From contig NZ_WHJH01000001.1 of the NCBI RefSeq assembly GCF_011682145.1, positions 478,974-542,973 on the forward strand: a stretch of DNA of 64,000 nucleotides, written 5' to 3'. The notes below the pieces were generated by a model. That model did no database searches and was not told where the DNA came from. It saw nothing but the letters and a program-made list of their open reading frames with translations. Made by a program: the position numbers and the translations under genes. Below are positions 35,213-43,644 of this stretch, in pieces. How positions within the stretch are numbered: the first letter of the stretch is position 1; every line of letters starts with the position of its first letter. The DNA is from Massilia mucilaginosa. Its GTDB lineage: Bacteria; Pseudomonadota; Gammaproteobacteria; Burkholderiales; Burkholderiaceae_D.

Positions 35213-36898
35213 ATGATGTTGCAGAATCCGTCGTCCAAATACCGCGCCTTCCCTCCAGTCAATTTGTCCGCCCGCCAGTGGCCGGATAAGGCCATCACCC
35301 GTCCGCCGATCTGGATGAGCACCGACCTGCGCGACGGCAACCAGGCTCTGATCGAGCCGATGAGCCCGGAGAAAAAACTGCGTTTCTTCGAGATGCTGGT
35401 CAAGATCGGCCTCAAGGAAATCGAAGTCGGTTTTCCGTCCGCCTCCCAGACCGACTTCGATTTCGTGCGCAAGCTGATCGATGAAGACCGCATTCCCGAG
35501 GACGTGACCATCATCGTGCTGACCCAGTCGCGCGAAGAACTGATCCGCCGCACGGTCGACTCCGCCGTGGGCGCGCGCCGTGCCATCGTGCACTTGTATA
35601 ACTCGGTGGCGCCGGTGTTCCGCAAGGTCGTGTTCGGCATGACGCGCGAGCAGATCACCGGGATCGCCGTCAGCGGCACCAAGCTGGTCAAGGAACTGGT
35701 CAAGCAGCATCCGCAGACCGACTGGGGCTTCGAATACACGCCGGAATCGTTTTCGACCACGGAACTCGATTTCTCCAAGCACATCTGCGACGCCGTCAGC
35801 GATATCTGGCAGCCGACTCCGCACAACAAGATGATCGTCAACCTGCCTTCCACCGTGGAATGCAGCACGCCGAACGTGTACGCGGACCAGATCGAGTGGA
35901 TGTCGCGCAAGCTGGCGCGGCGCGATTCGCTGATCATCAGCGTCCATCCGCACAACGACCGCGGCACGGCGGTGGCATCGGCCGAGCTGGCCATCATGGC
36001 GGGCGCCGACCGGGTCGAAGGCTGCCTGTTCGGCAACGGCGAGCGCACCGGCAATGTCGACCTGGTCACCCTGGCGATGAATCTGTACACCCAGGGCGTG
36101 CATCCGGGACTCGATTTCTCCGATATCGATGCCGTGCGCCAGGTGGTGGAAGAATGCAACCAGTTGCCGGTGCATCCGCGTCATCCGTATGCGGGCGATC
36201 TGGTGTTCACCGCATTCTCCGGTTCGCATCAGGATGCGATCAAGAAAGGCTTTGCCCAGCAAAAGCCGAATACCTTGTGGGAAGTGCCATATTTGCCGAT
36301 CGATCCGGCCGATATGGGGCGCAATTACGACGCGGTGATTCGCGTCAACAGCCAGTCCGGCAAGGGCGGGATGGCGTATCTGCTGGAACAGGAATTCGGC
36401 TTGAGCCTGCCGCGCCGCTTGCAGATCGAGTTCAGCCGGGCGGTACAGGCGGTGGCCGACGCCAGCGGACGCGAGATTGCGGCCAAGGAAATTCATGCCA
36501 TCTTCTGCAGCGAGTATTTTGACCAGGCCAGCCCGTACGCCTACAGCGCGCACAAGATGGTGGAAGACAGCAGCAGCGACGAGCCGGTGCAGATCGATAT
36601 CACCCTGGCGCACCGCCAGGCCAGCCTGAGTTTGCAGGGTGGCGGCAACGGGCCGATCGACGCCTTCGTCAACGCGCTGGGGCTCGATATCAAGCTGATG
36701 GATTACCACGAGCACGCGATCGGCTCGGGTGCGAATGCCAAGGCGGCGTGTTATGTGGAATTGCGCCTGGAGAATGGTCCGACCATGTTCGGCGCGGGGA
36801 TCGACAGCAATATCGTGACGGCCTCGTTCAAGGCGGTGCTCAGTGCGGTGAACCGCCAGTTGCTGCGGGCGGAGAAAGAGCTGGCGGTAGCGGGCTAA
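35213..36898 (+). CDS. leuA: 2-isopropylmalate synthase
   Basis: 561 residues, LeuA type 2 length. It condenses 2-oxoisovalerate and acetyl-CoA, the first committed step of leucine synthesis. The catalytic domain has the metal motif [11 protein letters not shown] near 45 and [11 protein letters not shown] near 245; the C-terminal regulatory domain (from about 440) binds leucine for feedback inhibition. A CAGGAG site precedes the tandem ATGATG start. The gene stands apart from leuBCD, under the leader described above. Confidence 0.95.
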   Translation: MMLQNPSSKYRAFPPVNLSARQWPDKAITRPPIWMSTDLRDGNQALIEPMSPEKKLRFFEMLVKIGLKEIEVGFPSASQTDFDFVRKLIDEDRIPEDVTIIVLTQSREELIRRTVDSAVGARRAIVHLYNSVAPVFRKVVFGMTREQITGIAVSGTKLVKELVKQHPQTDWGFEYTPESFSTTELDFSKHICDAVSDIWQPTPHNKMIVNLPSTVECSTPNVYADQIEWMSRKLARRDSLIISVHPHNDRGTAVASAELAIMAGADRVEGCLFGNGERTGNVDLVTLAMNLYTQGVHPGLDFSDIDAVRQVVEECNQLPVHPRHPYAGDLVFTAFSGSHQDAIKKGFAQQKPNTLWEVPYLPIDPADMGRNYDAVIRVNSQSGKGGMAYLLEQEFGLSLPRRLQIEFSRAVQAVADASGREIAAKEIHAIFCSEYFDQASPYAYSAHKMVEDSSSDEPVQIDITLAHRQASLSLQGGGNGPIDAFVNALGLDIKLMDYHEHAIGSGANAKAACYVELRLENGPTMFGAGIDSNIVTASFKAVLSAVNRQLLRAEKELAVAG

Positions 36899-36904
36899 AC
36901 CGGT

Positions 36905-36936
36905 CGCCGTCCCCGCCCATCGGCGCGGGGACGGCG
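36905..36936. terminator. bidirectional hairpin between leuA and the AAA gene
   Basis: Perfect 12-bp arms CGCCGTCCCCGC and GCGGGGACGGCG with an 8-nt loop, between convergent stop codons. No T run. Confidence 0.6.
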
Positions 36937-36941
36937 CAAGA

Positions 36942-38174
36942 TCAAATGAACTTGGTCTTCTTCAAGTACTTTTCCACATCGCGATAACTGTCATCGCTGC
37001 CCGCGTAGCGCACCAGATTGCGCGCCGTTTTCAGCCACTCCACGGTGGACGGCTGCATTGCATCGAGCGCGTACGCAATATCGCCCGGCCCGATCGGCCG
37101 CTCCGGATTGCCCGCCAAAATATCGTGAATCGCGCTCTCCTTGGCCAGGTCGATCACGCCATCGATATCCGCGCCTGAAAAATGCGGTGTCGCCGCCACC
37201 AGCGCATCGACATCCACGCCTTCCACCGGCACTTCGCGCAGCTTGATGTTGATGATGTGCTTGCGCGCTTCGGCGTCCGGCGGCGGCACGAACAGCTGGC
37301 GCGCAAAGCGCCCGGTGCGTTTCATCGCCTGGTCCACATCCCACGGCATATTGGTCGCCGCCAGGAACAGCACGTCGCGGTTGTCGCGCTCGAAACCGTC
37401 GAGCTGCGACAGGAACTCATTCACGATAGTGCGGCTGTGCTCGCTCTGCGCCTTGGAACGCGAAAACGCCAGCGCATCGAGCTCGTCGAAAAACAGCACG
37501 CACGGCTTTTGCGCGCGCGCCTTTTCGAACAGTTGCGCCAGGTTGCGCTCGCTCTCGCCCATCCACATATTCAACACTTCGCTGATGCCGACCGACACGA
37601 ACGAGGCATTGCACTCGTTCGCAATGGCGCGCGCGATCATGGTCTTGCCGCAGCCCGGCGGGCCGTACAGCAAAATCCCGCCGCCGCCCTGCTTCTTGAA
37701 CTTGGCAAACAGCGAGGGACGCAAAAACGGCTCGATGATGTGCAGGCGCAGCATCTTCTTCAAGTCTTCCATCCCGCCCACGTCGGCAAAGCGCACCGCG
37801 TCCGGCGCTTGCGGCTTGAGCGGCACCACATTGGCGGCCTGCCCCACCAGCGACAGCGCCGGACCCGAGGCCGGACGCGCACTCTGCTGCAACTGTTCCA
37901 GCGCCGGCACCGGCACGAAGCCATCCTGCTGGCGCGCGCGGCCGTAGGCGGCCAGCGCATCGCTGTTGCTGCCAAGCGCCAGCAGCGCCTGCGCCTTGCC
38001 GCTCGAGGCGGCCGCCCCCGGCGACTGCCGTTCGGCCAGCTCGAACTGCACCAGCGCGGCGCCGGCATCGTGTTCGTCGAGCAGCAGGCGGGCGTAGGCG
38101 AGCCGGTTGGCAGTGTTGAACGGATCGCTTACCAGCGACGCTTCATATTGTTCACGCGACATAGTCATGGTCAT
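36942..38174 (-). CDS. AAA ATPase with N-terminal TPR-like region
   Basis: 410 residues. Residues about 10-90 form TPR-like helices (ANRLAYARLLLDEHDAGAAL). Residues 130-400 are one AAA module: Walker A GPPGCGKT (171-178), Walker B FFDELDAL near 235, sensor 1 AATN, arginine finger region RTGRFARQ. The AAA module resembles the Cdc48/FtsH type that remodels proteins. AGGA precedes the ATG at 38174, which overlaps the stop of the membrane TPR gene by 1 bp. Last gene of a three-gene operon. Confidence 0.8.
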   Translation of the reverse strand: MTMTMSREQYEASLVSDPFNTANRLAYARLLLDEHDAGAALVQFELAERQSPGAAASSGKAQALLALGSNSDALAAYGRARQQDGFVPVPALEQLQQSARPASGPALSLVGQAANVVPLKPQAPDAVRFADVGGMEDLKKMLRLHIIEPFLRPSLFAKFKKQGGGGILLYGPPGCGKTMIARAIANECNASFVSVGISEVLNMWMGESERNLAQLFEKARAQKPCVLFFDELDALAFSRSKAQSEHSRTIVNEFLSQLDGFERDNRDVLFLAATNMPWDVDQAMKRTGRFARQLFVPPPDAEARKHIINIKLREVPVEGVDVDALVAATPHFSGADIDGVIDLAKESAIHDILAGNPERPIGPGDIAYALDAMQPSTVEWLKTARNLVRYAGSDDSYRDVEKYLKKTKFI

Positions 38175-39067
38175 CAAATTCCTGCGCGGCGTTTCAGCCA
38201 GCGCTTGAGCAAAGAGGGGAAAATCCAGGAGTACGCACAATACCCGATCAGGAAGATATTGAGCGGCCCGAGGATGTGCGGGGCAATCTTGCCGGCGCCA
38301 CTGAACACGGCCACCATCGTCACCCACAGGACCACCGATGCCGCCCAGCCCCAGCGGTTGAATGGCCACAGCGGCAGCATGCTCCAGTGGCTCAGGGCAT
38401 CGAGTTCGACCACCAGCCCGAGGATCTCGCGCGAGCCCGGATTGAGTTTCAGCAGTTCGATGGCAATCCGCTTGGCTGCCCGGTATTTGCCACGATGCAC
38501 CAGATGGGTGATCAGCATGTGCGCCGTGCCGGCGCTTTCGGGATGGCGGCTCATCAAGGCCGCCAGGCGTTCCTGCTCGGCGCCTTTGCGGCCGTCGATC
38601 AGGTCGCCCATCATGCAGGCGATCAGGGCCAGTTCATCGTCCGGATCGAGGCGCAGCGCTTCGTGCGCCAGCGCCTTGGCCTTGTCGAGATGCCTGGTGC
38701 GGTACATCAGCATGGCGTAGCGCGCGTAATGATGGCCGGACTCGGGATAGTCCCTGAGCAAGTCGATCAGCACCGTTTCGGCGGCCGGCAGTTCGCCGCT
38801 TTCCTGGTACAGGGTGGCGAGCAGCGAGCGGCCCGCGTAGTGGTCGGGCTCGCGGCTGAGCACGCGCAGCAAGGCGCTGCGCGCGGCGTCCGGCTGGCCG
38901 GTCAGGTAATCGAGCAGCGCCGCGTGGTACAGCAGGTCGCTGTCGTCGGGATACTGGCCCAGCGCCTCGGCCAGCTCGTCGCGGGCTTGCACATGGCGGT
39001 TGCGCTCGATCAGGCCGCGCACGCGCCGGCTGTAGTCGTGCGCCGAAAACACACCATGATCGTTCAT
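38174..39067 (-). CDS. TPR protein with C-terminal membrane segments
   Basis: 297 residues: TPR-like repeats over about 15-215 (ARDELAEALGQYPDDSDLLY, HLDKAKALAHEALRLDPDDE), then two hydrophobic segments (AASVVLWVTMVAVFSGA and ILGPLNIFLIGYCAYSWIF). The TPR part therefore probably faces the cytoplasm from the inner membrane. The start at 39067 overlaps the upstream gene by 4 bp and the stop overlaps the ATPase start, so the three proteins are likely made together. Confidence 0.75.
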   Translation of the reverse strand: MNDHGVFSAHDYSRRVRGLIERNRHVQARDELAEALGQYPDDSDLLYHAALLDYLTGQPDAARSALLRVLSREPDHYAGRSLLATLYQESGELPAAETVLIDLLRDYPESGHHYARYAMLMYRTRHLDKAKALAHEALRLDPDDELALIACMMGDLIDGRKGAEQERLAALMSRHPESAGTAHMLITHLVHRGKYRAAKRIAIELLKLNPGSREILGLVVELDALSHWSMLPLWPFNRWGWAASVVLWVTMVAVFSGAGKIAPHILGPLNIFLIGYCAYSWIFPSLLKRWLKRRAGI

Positions 39068-39528
39068 GAGAGGCCTGCCAGGATGTAAAACTCCAGCGCC
39101 TTCTTCATGCCGTACGCCAGCAGTGCGCAGGCGATCGCCGGAATCCAGGGCGACGGCGTGGTGCTGGCGAACAAGGCGGCGGAACGGTGTTGCTTGCGGT
39201 GCATGAGATATACGATTCCCATCAGCGCCAGCGCCAGTGCGCGCCACAAGGCGTCCGCCGCGCTCCCGCCGATGAGATCGATCAGCCGCGCCAGCGGCGC
39301 ATAGCCGGTCATGAAGGCGACCAGGTAGGACACAGCCAGCGCCAGCCCGGCCACATACAGCAGCGCGTCGAGCGGCCGCCGGAGTTTCCAGGAATTGAGC
39401 GCCGAATACAGGATGATCGCAAACGGCCCGCCGAAAAACGCGAGCACAAAGGACGATTGCACCGAATACAGGTTGGCGGCGGGCGCCGCGGAGGGCGAGA
39501 GCGACGGAGTAAGCAGGCTTTCGCGCAT
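39064..39528 (-). CDS. small inner-membrane protein
   Basis: 154 residues with four likely membrane segments (about 26-46, 55-75, 90-110, 128-148). No family was recognised. It is the first gene of the membrane/TPR/AAA operon and overlaps the next gene by 4 bp. By context it may be the membrane partner of the TPR protein and ATPase. Confidence 0.6.
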   Translation of the reverse strand: MRESLLTPSLSPSAAPAANLYSVQSSFVLAFFGGPFAIILYSALNSWKLRRPLDALLYVAGLALAVSYLVAFMTGYAPLARLIDLIGGSAADALWRALALALMGIVYLMHRKQHRSAALFASTTPSPWIPAIACALLAYGMKKALEFYILAGLS

Positions 39529-39641
39529 GGCGTGTTGTATGAAGTAAATAAAAAATGATGACGCGACATGGTGGCGCGAAACCGAATCCGCATCATACGC
39601 AAGTTTCGCGCCGCCTTCCAGTTAGTTGGCCGATGCGGGCG

Positions 39642-40322
39642 TCAGCGCAGGGCGAGCAACCAGTCGGCCATGGCGGCCAGTTCGGGCACGACGATGGCGG
39701 GCGTGGCGCCGAGCTCTTCGAGCGGGCCGCCATCGCGATTGACCCAGCATACCGGAAAGCCGAACAAACTGGCCGCACTCGCATCCCAGCCATTGGCGGA
39801 GACATACAGGATGTTCTCGCGCGGATAGCCGGCGCGCTGCTCGGCCAGCAGGTAAATCTTGCGGTGCGGCTTGAATACCTCGGCCTCGTCGACGCTGACG
39901 AACTGGTCGAAGGCCCATTTCATGCCCGAGTTCGCCACCACCTGGCTGATGGTGTTGCGCGAACCGTTCGAGGCGATCAGCATCGGCACGCCGGCGTCGC
40001 GCAGGCGGCGCAGGGTCGAGGGCATGTCGGAATGGGGATCGAGGCGCAGGTACTGGTCGCTGAGCTGGCGCACGGTGCCCTCCAGTAGCGGCAGGCCCAG
40101 CTTGGCGCAGGTAAAGCGCAGCGCGTCTTCGGTGACGGTCTCGAAGTCGGCGTAGCGCTCCATCAGGCTGCGCAGCCAGGTGTACTCCATCTGGGTCTGG
40201 CGCCACAGGCGGGCGATGGCCTCGCCGTGGCCGGGGTAGGCTTGCTCGCAGGCTTGGGACACCGAGTGCACATCGTACAGGGTGCCGTACAGGTCGAAGA
40301 TAATCGCGTGGATTTTTTGCAT
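39642..40322 (-). CDS. haloacid dehalogenase type II family hydrolase
   Basis: 226 residues of the HAD superfamily. The nucleophile motif FDLYGTLYDV (Asp10) starts the protein. Motif II is ASNGS near 118, the lysine of motif III lies in FKPHRKIY, and SANGWDASAA is close to the SANAWD motif of L-2-haloacid dehalogenases. The enzyme would hydrolyse 2-haloacids or a related substrate; the true substrate is unknown. Single gene. Confidence 0.88.
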   Translation of the reverse strand: MQKIHAIIFDLYGTLYDVHSVSQACEQAYPGHGEAIARLWRQTQMEYTWLRSLMERYADFETVTEDALRFTCAKLGLPLLEGTVRQLSDQYLRLDPHSDMPSTLRRLRDAGVPMLIASNGSRNTISQVVANSGMKWAFDQFVSVDEAEVFKPHRKIYLLAEQRAGYPRENILYVSANGWDASAASLFGFPVCWVNRDGGPLEELGATPAIVVPELAAMADWLLALR

Positions 40323-40432
40323 GGGCGCCCTCCTCTGTCGTTACAGCCAATGTACCATTTTCGAGGAGAACTTCCTGTCTGCGGGGCGCGCGCTGTTGTA
40401 TTGGCGGGCCTGGGCGCGAGCGGATTTGGAGG

Positions 40433-40910
40433 CTATGGCAGTTCCGGCATCTGGCGCCGGTCGAACAGATTGCTCATGCCGTCCTGTACATCGGTCCCGA
40501 TGAGGCACAAAAAATCGTCGTAGCCGCCCAGCATGCGGCCCGATTCGGACAACATCAGCGTCATGTAGCGGTTGTACGCCATGCCGATAACGATCAGTTT
40601 TTCGTGCACGCGCGCTTTCATAGTCGATGACCGTCGCGCGGCTGGTGTAGTAGATCGCCTGCGCCGGATCGAAGTCGATGCGGTCGCACACGCCCGCGAC
40701 CCGATACGCCGGCATGTCGCCGCCAAGTCCGCCGAAACGCTGGGAAAATCGCTTTGTCTGCGGGAACAGTGTGTAGCCGTCCGCGACAAGACAGGCGAGG
40801 AAAGGCGCCGGATCGACCGCGCGATGGTCGGTCCATCGCATTTTTCTCAGAAAATCGTACGTGGTTTTTTCGAATTTCATCTGCATATTGTTGCTTGCCT
40901 CCCCTTTCAC
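40433..40910 (-). pseudogene. SUKH-3 type immunity protein, frameshifted
   Basis: Two frames make up one SUKH-3 domain. From ATG 40910 or 40880 the first reads MKFEKTTYDFLRKMRWTDHR to ATVIDYE. A second frame continues ARVHEKLIVIGMAYNRYMTL and GGYDDFLCLIGTDVQD to a stop at 40433. The shift lies in a CG-dinucleotide run near 40609-40622, consistent with loss of one CG or gain of one base. SUKH proteins neutralise toxins of contact-dependent or polymorphic systems. No toxin gene is adjacent. The 4-bp overlap with the upstream gene suggests the pair was once coupled. Confidence 0.75.
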
Positions 40911-41365
40911 GCCAGCGTCATCGCGCTCATCGCCGGGCTTTCACCGGCCTTTTCCAGCAATCCCTTGAGCCACTCGCATTCTTGTTTTGTTCCGGTGAAA
41001 ACAATCCCCGCTTCATGCTTGAGCAAGGCATAGGCGGCGATCAGCTCAAGGTCGAGGGCGCTGCGCAGGACCTTGACGGCATTGAATGCCGATTGCGCAC
41101 GGCCCATCCGGACCGTCCACGTGCCGAATGCCGCCAGCATGCGGGCGCGCGGTTCCGGCTGAAGAAATCCGGTGTCGTCCGACTCCCGGATCAAACCGCA
41201 ATGGAGGCAACGGAACGCTTCATCACTGCGCAAGATGCCAGTGCGCCCCCCATAGCCAAGCCGTAGCGAGGCCGTTCGGGAGCATCGGCGGCATGCGACC
41301 TCCCGCACCAGATCGTTATCGGCGCAGGGTTCTGTCGTCATGGGTACACCGGCTATCCCGTTCAT
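40907..41365 (-). CDS. zinc-ribbon-like protein of unknown function
   Basis: 152 residues. Two CxxC pairs (CRRCSR and FRCLHCG) about 25 residues apart would form a zinc ribbon in the N-terminal third; the rest is helical and Leu/Ala-rich. An in-frame ATG at 41341 is an equally good start. It precedes and overlaps the SUKH-3 pseudogene by 4 bp. I do not recognise a toxin domain in it. Confidence 0.55.
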   Translation of the reverse strand: MNGIAGVPMTTEPCADNDLVREVACRRCSRTASLRLGYGGRTGILRSDEAFRCLHCGLIRESDDTGFLQPEPRARMLAAFGTWTVRMGRAQSAFNAVKVLRSALDLELIAAYALLKHEAGIVFTGTKQECEWLKGLLEKAGESPAMSAMTLA

Positions 41366-41697
41366 TGGCGTTCTTGCGGAGACAAAAAACCAACATCATG
41401 GGCTACCCCGCTTCAATTGACAACGCCCTTTGCCAAGCCGCATATTTACACTGACATGTAAATGGTTGCGTGTAAAACGCTGTTTTTGACACAGTCGCCG
41501 CGCCGTATTGACCCTCTTCGCCCCGGATAATCACCCAATCCTGGCGCGGCGGCCCTGGCACGAAACTTGATATGGATCATCTACCTGCATGCGTTTGACT
41601 CTGGTGACGTTGCGTTCGGCATTCGCCGATCGGCGCCGTCCCGATCGCCCTGACGACAGCAGTAACCGAGCAAGATAACGTCGATACGGAGGAAGTA
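41366..41697. other. 332-bp intergenic region
   Basis: Divergent region between the zinc-ribbon gene and the 175-residue gene. No gene or hairpin of note, apart from a good GGAGG ribosome site just before 41698. Confidence 0.4.
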
Positions 41698-42225
41698 ATG
41701 CCAGACTATTCCAGCAAGTCCGAACTGCAAGCCGCAGTCACCCGCGCACTGGGCCGGCGCAGCGGCAGCGAGACCCTCAAAGCCATCGCTTACTGGAAAG
41801 AAACCGGCACCTTCTGGGCACTCAAGCAAGACGGTTTCCTGAGCGAACAGGAGATGGCGTCGCTGCGCAAGGAACTGGGAACGGCGCAGGTGTATCACGC
41901 CTGGCTGAGCACCTGCGACATCGACTGGACCGCCGCCACCGGGCTGCGTGCCCGCATGGTCGGCGTATCGGCGCATCTGAACAAGATGACGCCGCCGGCC
42001 GACTGGAGCGGCCTGACGGCGGCCGCCAATTGCGACTGCAGTATCGACTGCGCGTTTGAAATGGAGCGCGTGCCCGTTGACGATCCCGTCAGCGACACCC
42101 GGGCGGTGCAGGCGGCCTGGTGGACCTTCATGAGCGACATTCCGTTCGAACAGTTCGACCTGCCGATCCAGAATGCCAACCCGCTGTTCGGCTTGACGCA
42201 GGGACGGGCGACCTACTCCGCCTGA
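41698..42225 (+). CDS. hypothetical protein
   Basis: 175 residues, soluble, no signal peptide. An N-terminal helical half (LGRRSGSETLKAIAYWKETG, LKQDGFLSEQEMASLRKELG) is followed by a part with a CDCSIDC cluster near 120 and several Trp residues. An ideal ribosome site (GGAGGAAG) precedes the ATG, so it is very probably expressed. No family was recognised. Confidence 0.6.
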   Translation: MPDYSSKSELQAAVTRALGRRSGSETLKAIAYWKETGTFWALKQDGFLSEQEMASLRKELGTAQVYHAWLSTCDIDWTAATGLRARMVGVSAHLNKMTPPADWSGLTAAANCDCSIDCAFEMERVPVDDPVSDTRAVQAAWWTFMSDIPFEQFDLPIQNANPLFGLTQGRATYSA

Positions 42226-42407
42226 ACCCGGGAAAAGCCGGGGCACGCGGGGAAGCGCTCCTGGTCGAGCACGTGTCCTCAGCCTGGAGCACCCGGCTTG
42301 CTCCGCTATGCCAGCACCAACGATCAATTTCACAGATCGCCCGCATAGCGCATCGAGGCACAGTGACGGTTGCCGCGATCCCTGAAGAAGAACCGAAAAC
42401 CCGGACG

Positions 42408-42431
42408 AAAAAAAAGCCCGCCGAAGCGAGC
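42408..42431 (-). terminator. intrinsic terminator (minus strand)
   Basis: On the minus strand, GCTCGC-TTCG-GCGGGC followed by eight T. It ends the candidate small RNA and possibly the egtD-egtB-yihY operon. Confidence 0.85.
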
Positions 42432-42631
42432 TCTAATCCAATGTATTACCAATGCTTTAATCGTGTCCCAGGCGCCCATGCTATCTGCGTGGTGCCCTGA
42501 CGTGTAAATCGACTACCGTATTCGGAATTACAAATCCAGGCGGTTGCGACCTTCTACCTTTGCGACATTACACATATTGCGCGGCGGTGCAGGCTCCGGA
42601 TAGGGTTTCGGTTCGTTTGAACCTCACCACT
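42408..42631 (-). ncRNA. candidate small RNA with own promoter and terminator
   Basis: About 224 nt with no convincing ORF. On the minus strand an extended -10 (TGCTACACT, hexamer at 42638-42643) and -35-like TTGCTG (42662-42667) are 18 bp apart. The predicted RNA starts near 42631, has a 5' hairpin GGTTC-AAAC-GAACC (42610-42623) and ends in a strong intrinsic terminator. A 15-codon frame (MCNVAKVEGRNRLDL) lies inside but has no ribosome site. It could instead be the tail of the egtD-egtB-yihY transcript. I cannot assign an RNA family. Confidence 0.5.
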
Positions 42632-42637
42632 GAACGC

Positions 42638-42667
42638 AGTGTAGCACAGGATTGTGCGATGCAGCAA
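42638..42667 (-). promoter_or_regulatory. promoter of the candidate small RNA
   Basis: -10 TACACT with an upstream TG (extended -10) and -35 TTGCTG, spacing 18, on the minus strand just past the yihY stop. Confidence 0.55.
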
Positions 42668-42673
42668 ACTCTA

Positions 42674-42717
42674 TCGCATCATTTCGCATCATTTCGCATC
42701 ATTTCGCATCATTTCGC
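42674..42717 (-). repeat. 10-bp tandem repeat at the yihY stop codon
   Basis: Unit ATTTCGCATC (plus strand), about 4.4 copies. On the minus strand the yihY stop TGA falls inside the first copy, so the array is essentially 3' untranslated. Confidence 0.9.
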
Positions 42718-43644
42718 CGGCCGGGTCGTCATCGGTATCGGTTCCTTGTGCTGCTCGTTGCGCCCCGCCCGCTCGTATTCCGAAATCACCTGCGCGCCGA
42801 ACAGCAGTAAAGTTGCCCCGATCTCCAGGCTGAACATGACCACGATCGCGGTCGTCATCGACCCATACACCATGTTCACCTGCGACAAGGTCGAAAAGTA
42901 CCAGACCAGCACATGGCGCGCGATTTCCCACAGCAGCGCCGCCGTCACCCCGCCAATGAGCGCGTGCGACAGCGACAACCGCCCGACCGGCATCACCAGG
43001 TAGATGGAACTGAGCACCAGGATTTCCCCGCTCAGCCCCAGGCAGTACAGCAGCACGCCCGACACGCCGCCGAGCGACCATTCGTAGCCGAGGAAGTGCA
43101 CGCTCTCCTCGCCCATCACCTGCAAGGTGCCCGCCACCAGGGTGACGATCATGATGCCGGCGCCAAGCGCCAGGATATAACAGTAAGGCAGGATCGCCGA
43201 GATCAGGAAGCGCCTGCGCCGGATCGCCACCCGGTGATGGAAGATCACGCTCATCGCGTTTTCCAGCGCGGTGAACGCCAGCGAGCTGAAAAACAGCATG
43301 CTGGCAAACAGCACCCAGGTCACCAGGTCGCGGTCTTCCATGAAATGCGCCAGTTCGCCCACGATGGCTTTCGACTGCCCCGGCACCAGCCACTCCAGAT
43401 AACGCCCCAGGGTGGACAGCAACTCGGCCTGGTCGATGAAGTGCGACAGCGCCACCACCACCAGCATCAGGAACGGCACGATCGACAGCAGCGCGTAATA
43501 GGCCACCGCGCCGGCCAGCAGCAAGCCCTGGTTGGCCTTGAAGCCCTTGAGCGTCTGCCACGTGAATTCGAGCGGATGGGCCAGCACGTAGGCGTTCGCG
43601 CGGCGGTTCAGAATACGCAGGCGCAGCCCTTTCGACACCTTCAT
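42709..43644 (-). CDS. YihY/BrkB family inner-membrane protein
   Basis: 311 residues with six likely membrane segments and the YihY signatures GAVAYYALLSIVPFL near 45 and the late FYFSTLSQVNMVYGSM-type segment (WYFSTLSQVNMVYGSMTTAI). The family is often mislabelled RNase BN; its function is unsettled. The start overlaps the egtB stop by 4 bp, making it the third gene of an egtD-egtB-yihY operon. Its stop lies in a 10-bp tandem repeat. Confidence 0.87.
   Translation of the reverse strand: MKVSKGLRLRILNRRANAYVLAHPLEFTWQTLKGFKANQGLLLAGAVAYYALLSIVPFLMLVVVALSHFIDQAELLSTLGRYLEWLVPGQSKAIVGELAHFMEDRDLVTWVLFASMLFFSSLAFTALENAMSVIFHHRVAIRRRRFLISAILPYCYILALGAGIMIVTLVAGTLQVMGEESVHFLGYEWSLGGVSGVLLYCLGLSGEILVLSSIYLVMPVGRLSLSHALIGGVTAALLWEIARHVLVWYFSTLSQVNMVYGSMTTAIVVMFSLEIGATLLLFGAQVISEYERAGRNEQHKEPIPMTTRPAK

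Noticed and set aside
42408..42640. tRNA, tmRNA or 6S RNA in the gap after yihY
   Set aside because: No cloverleaf, no CCA end, no tag-peptide frame, and no recognisable 6S bubble could be drawn; kept only as an unassigned RNA candidate.
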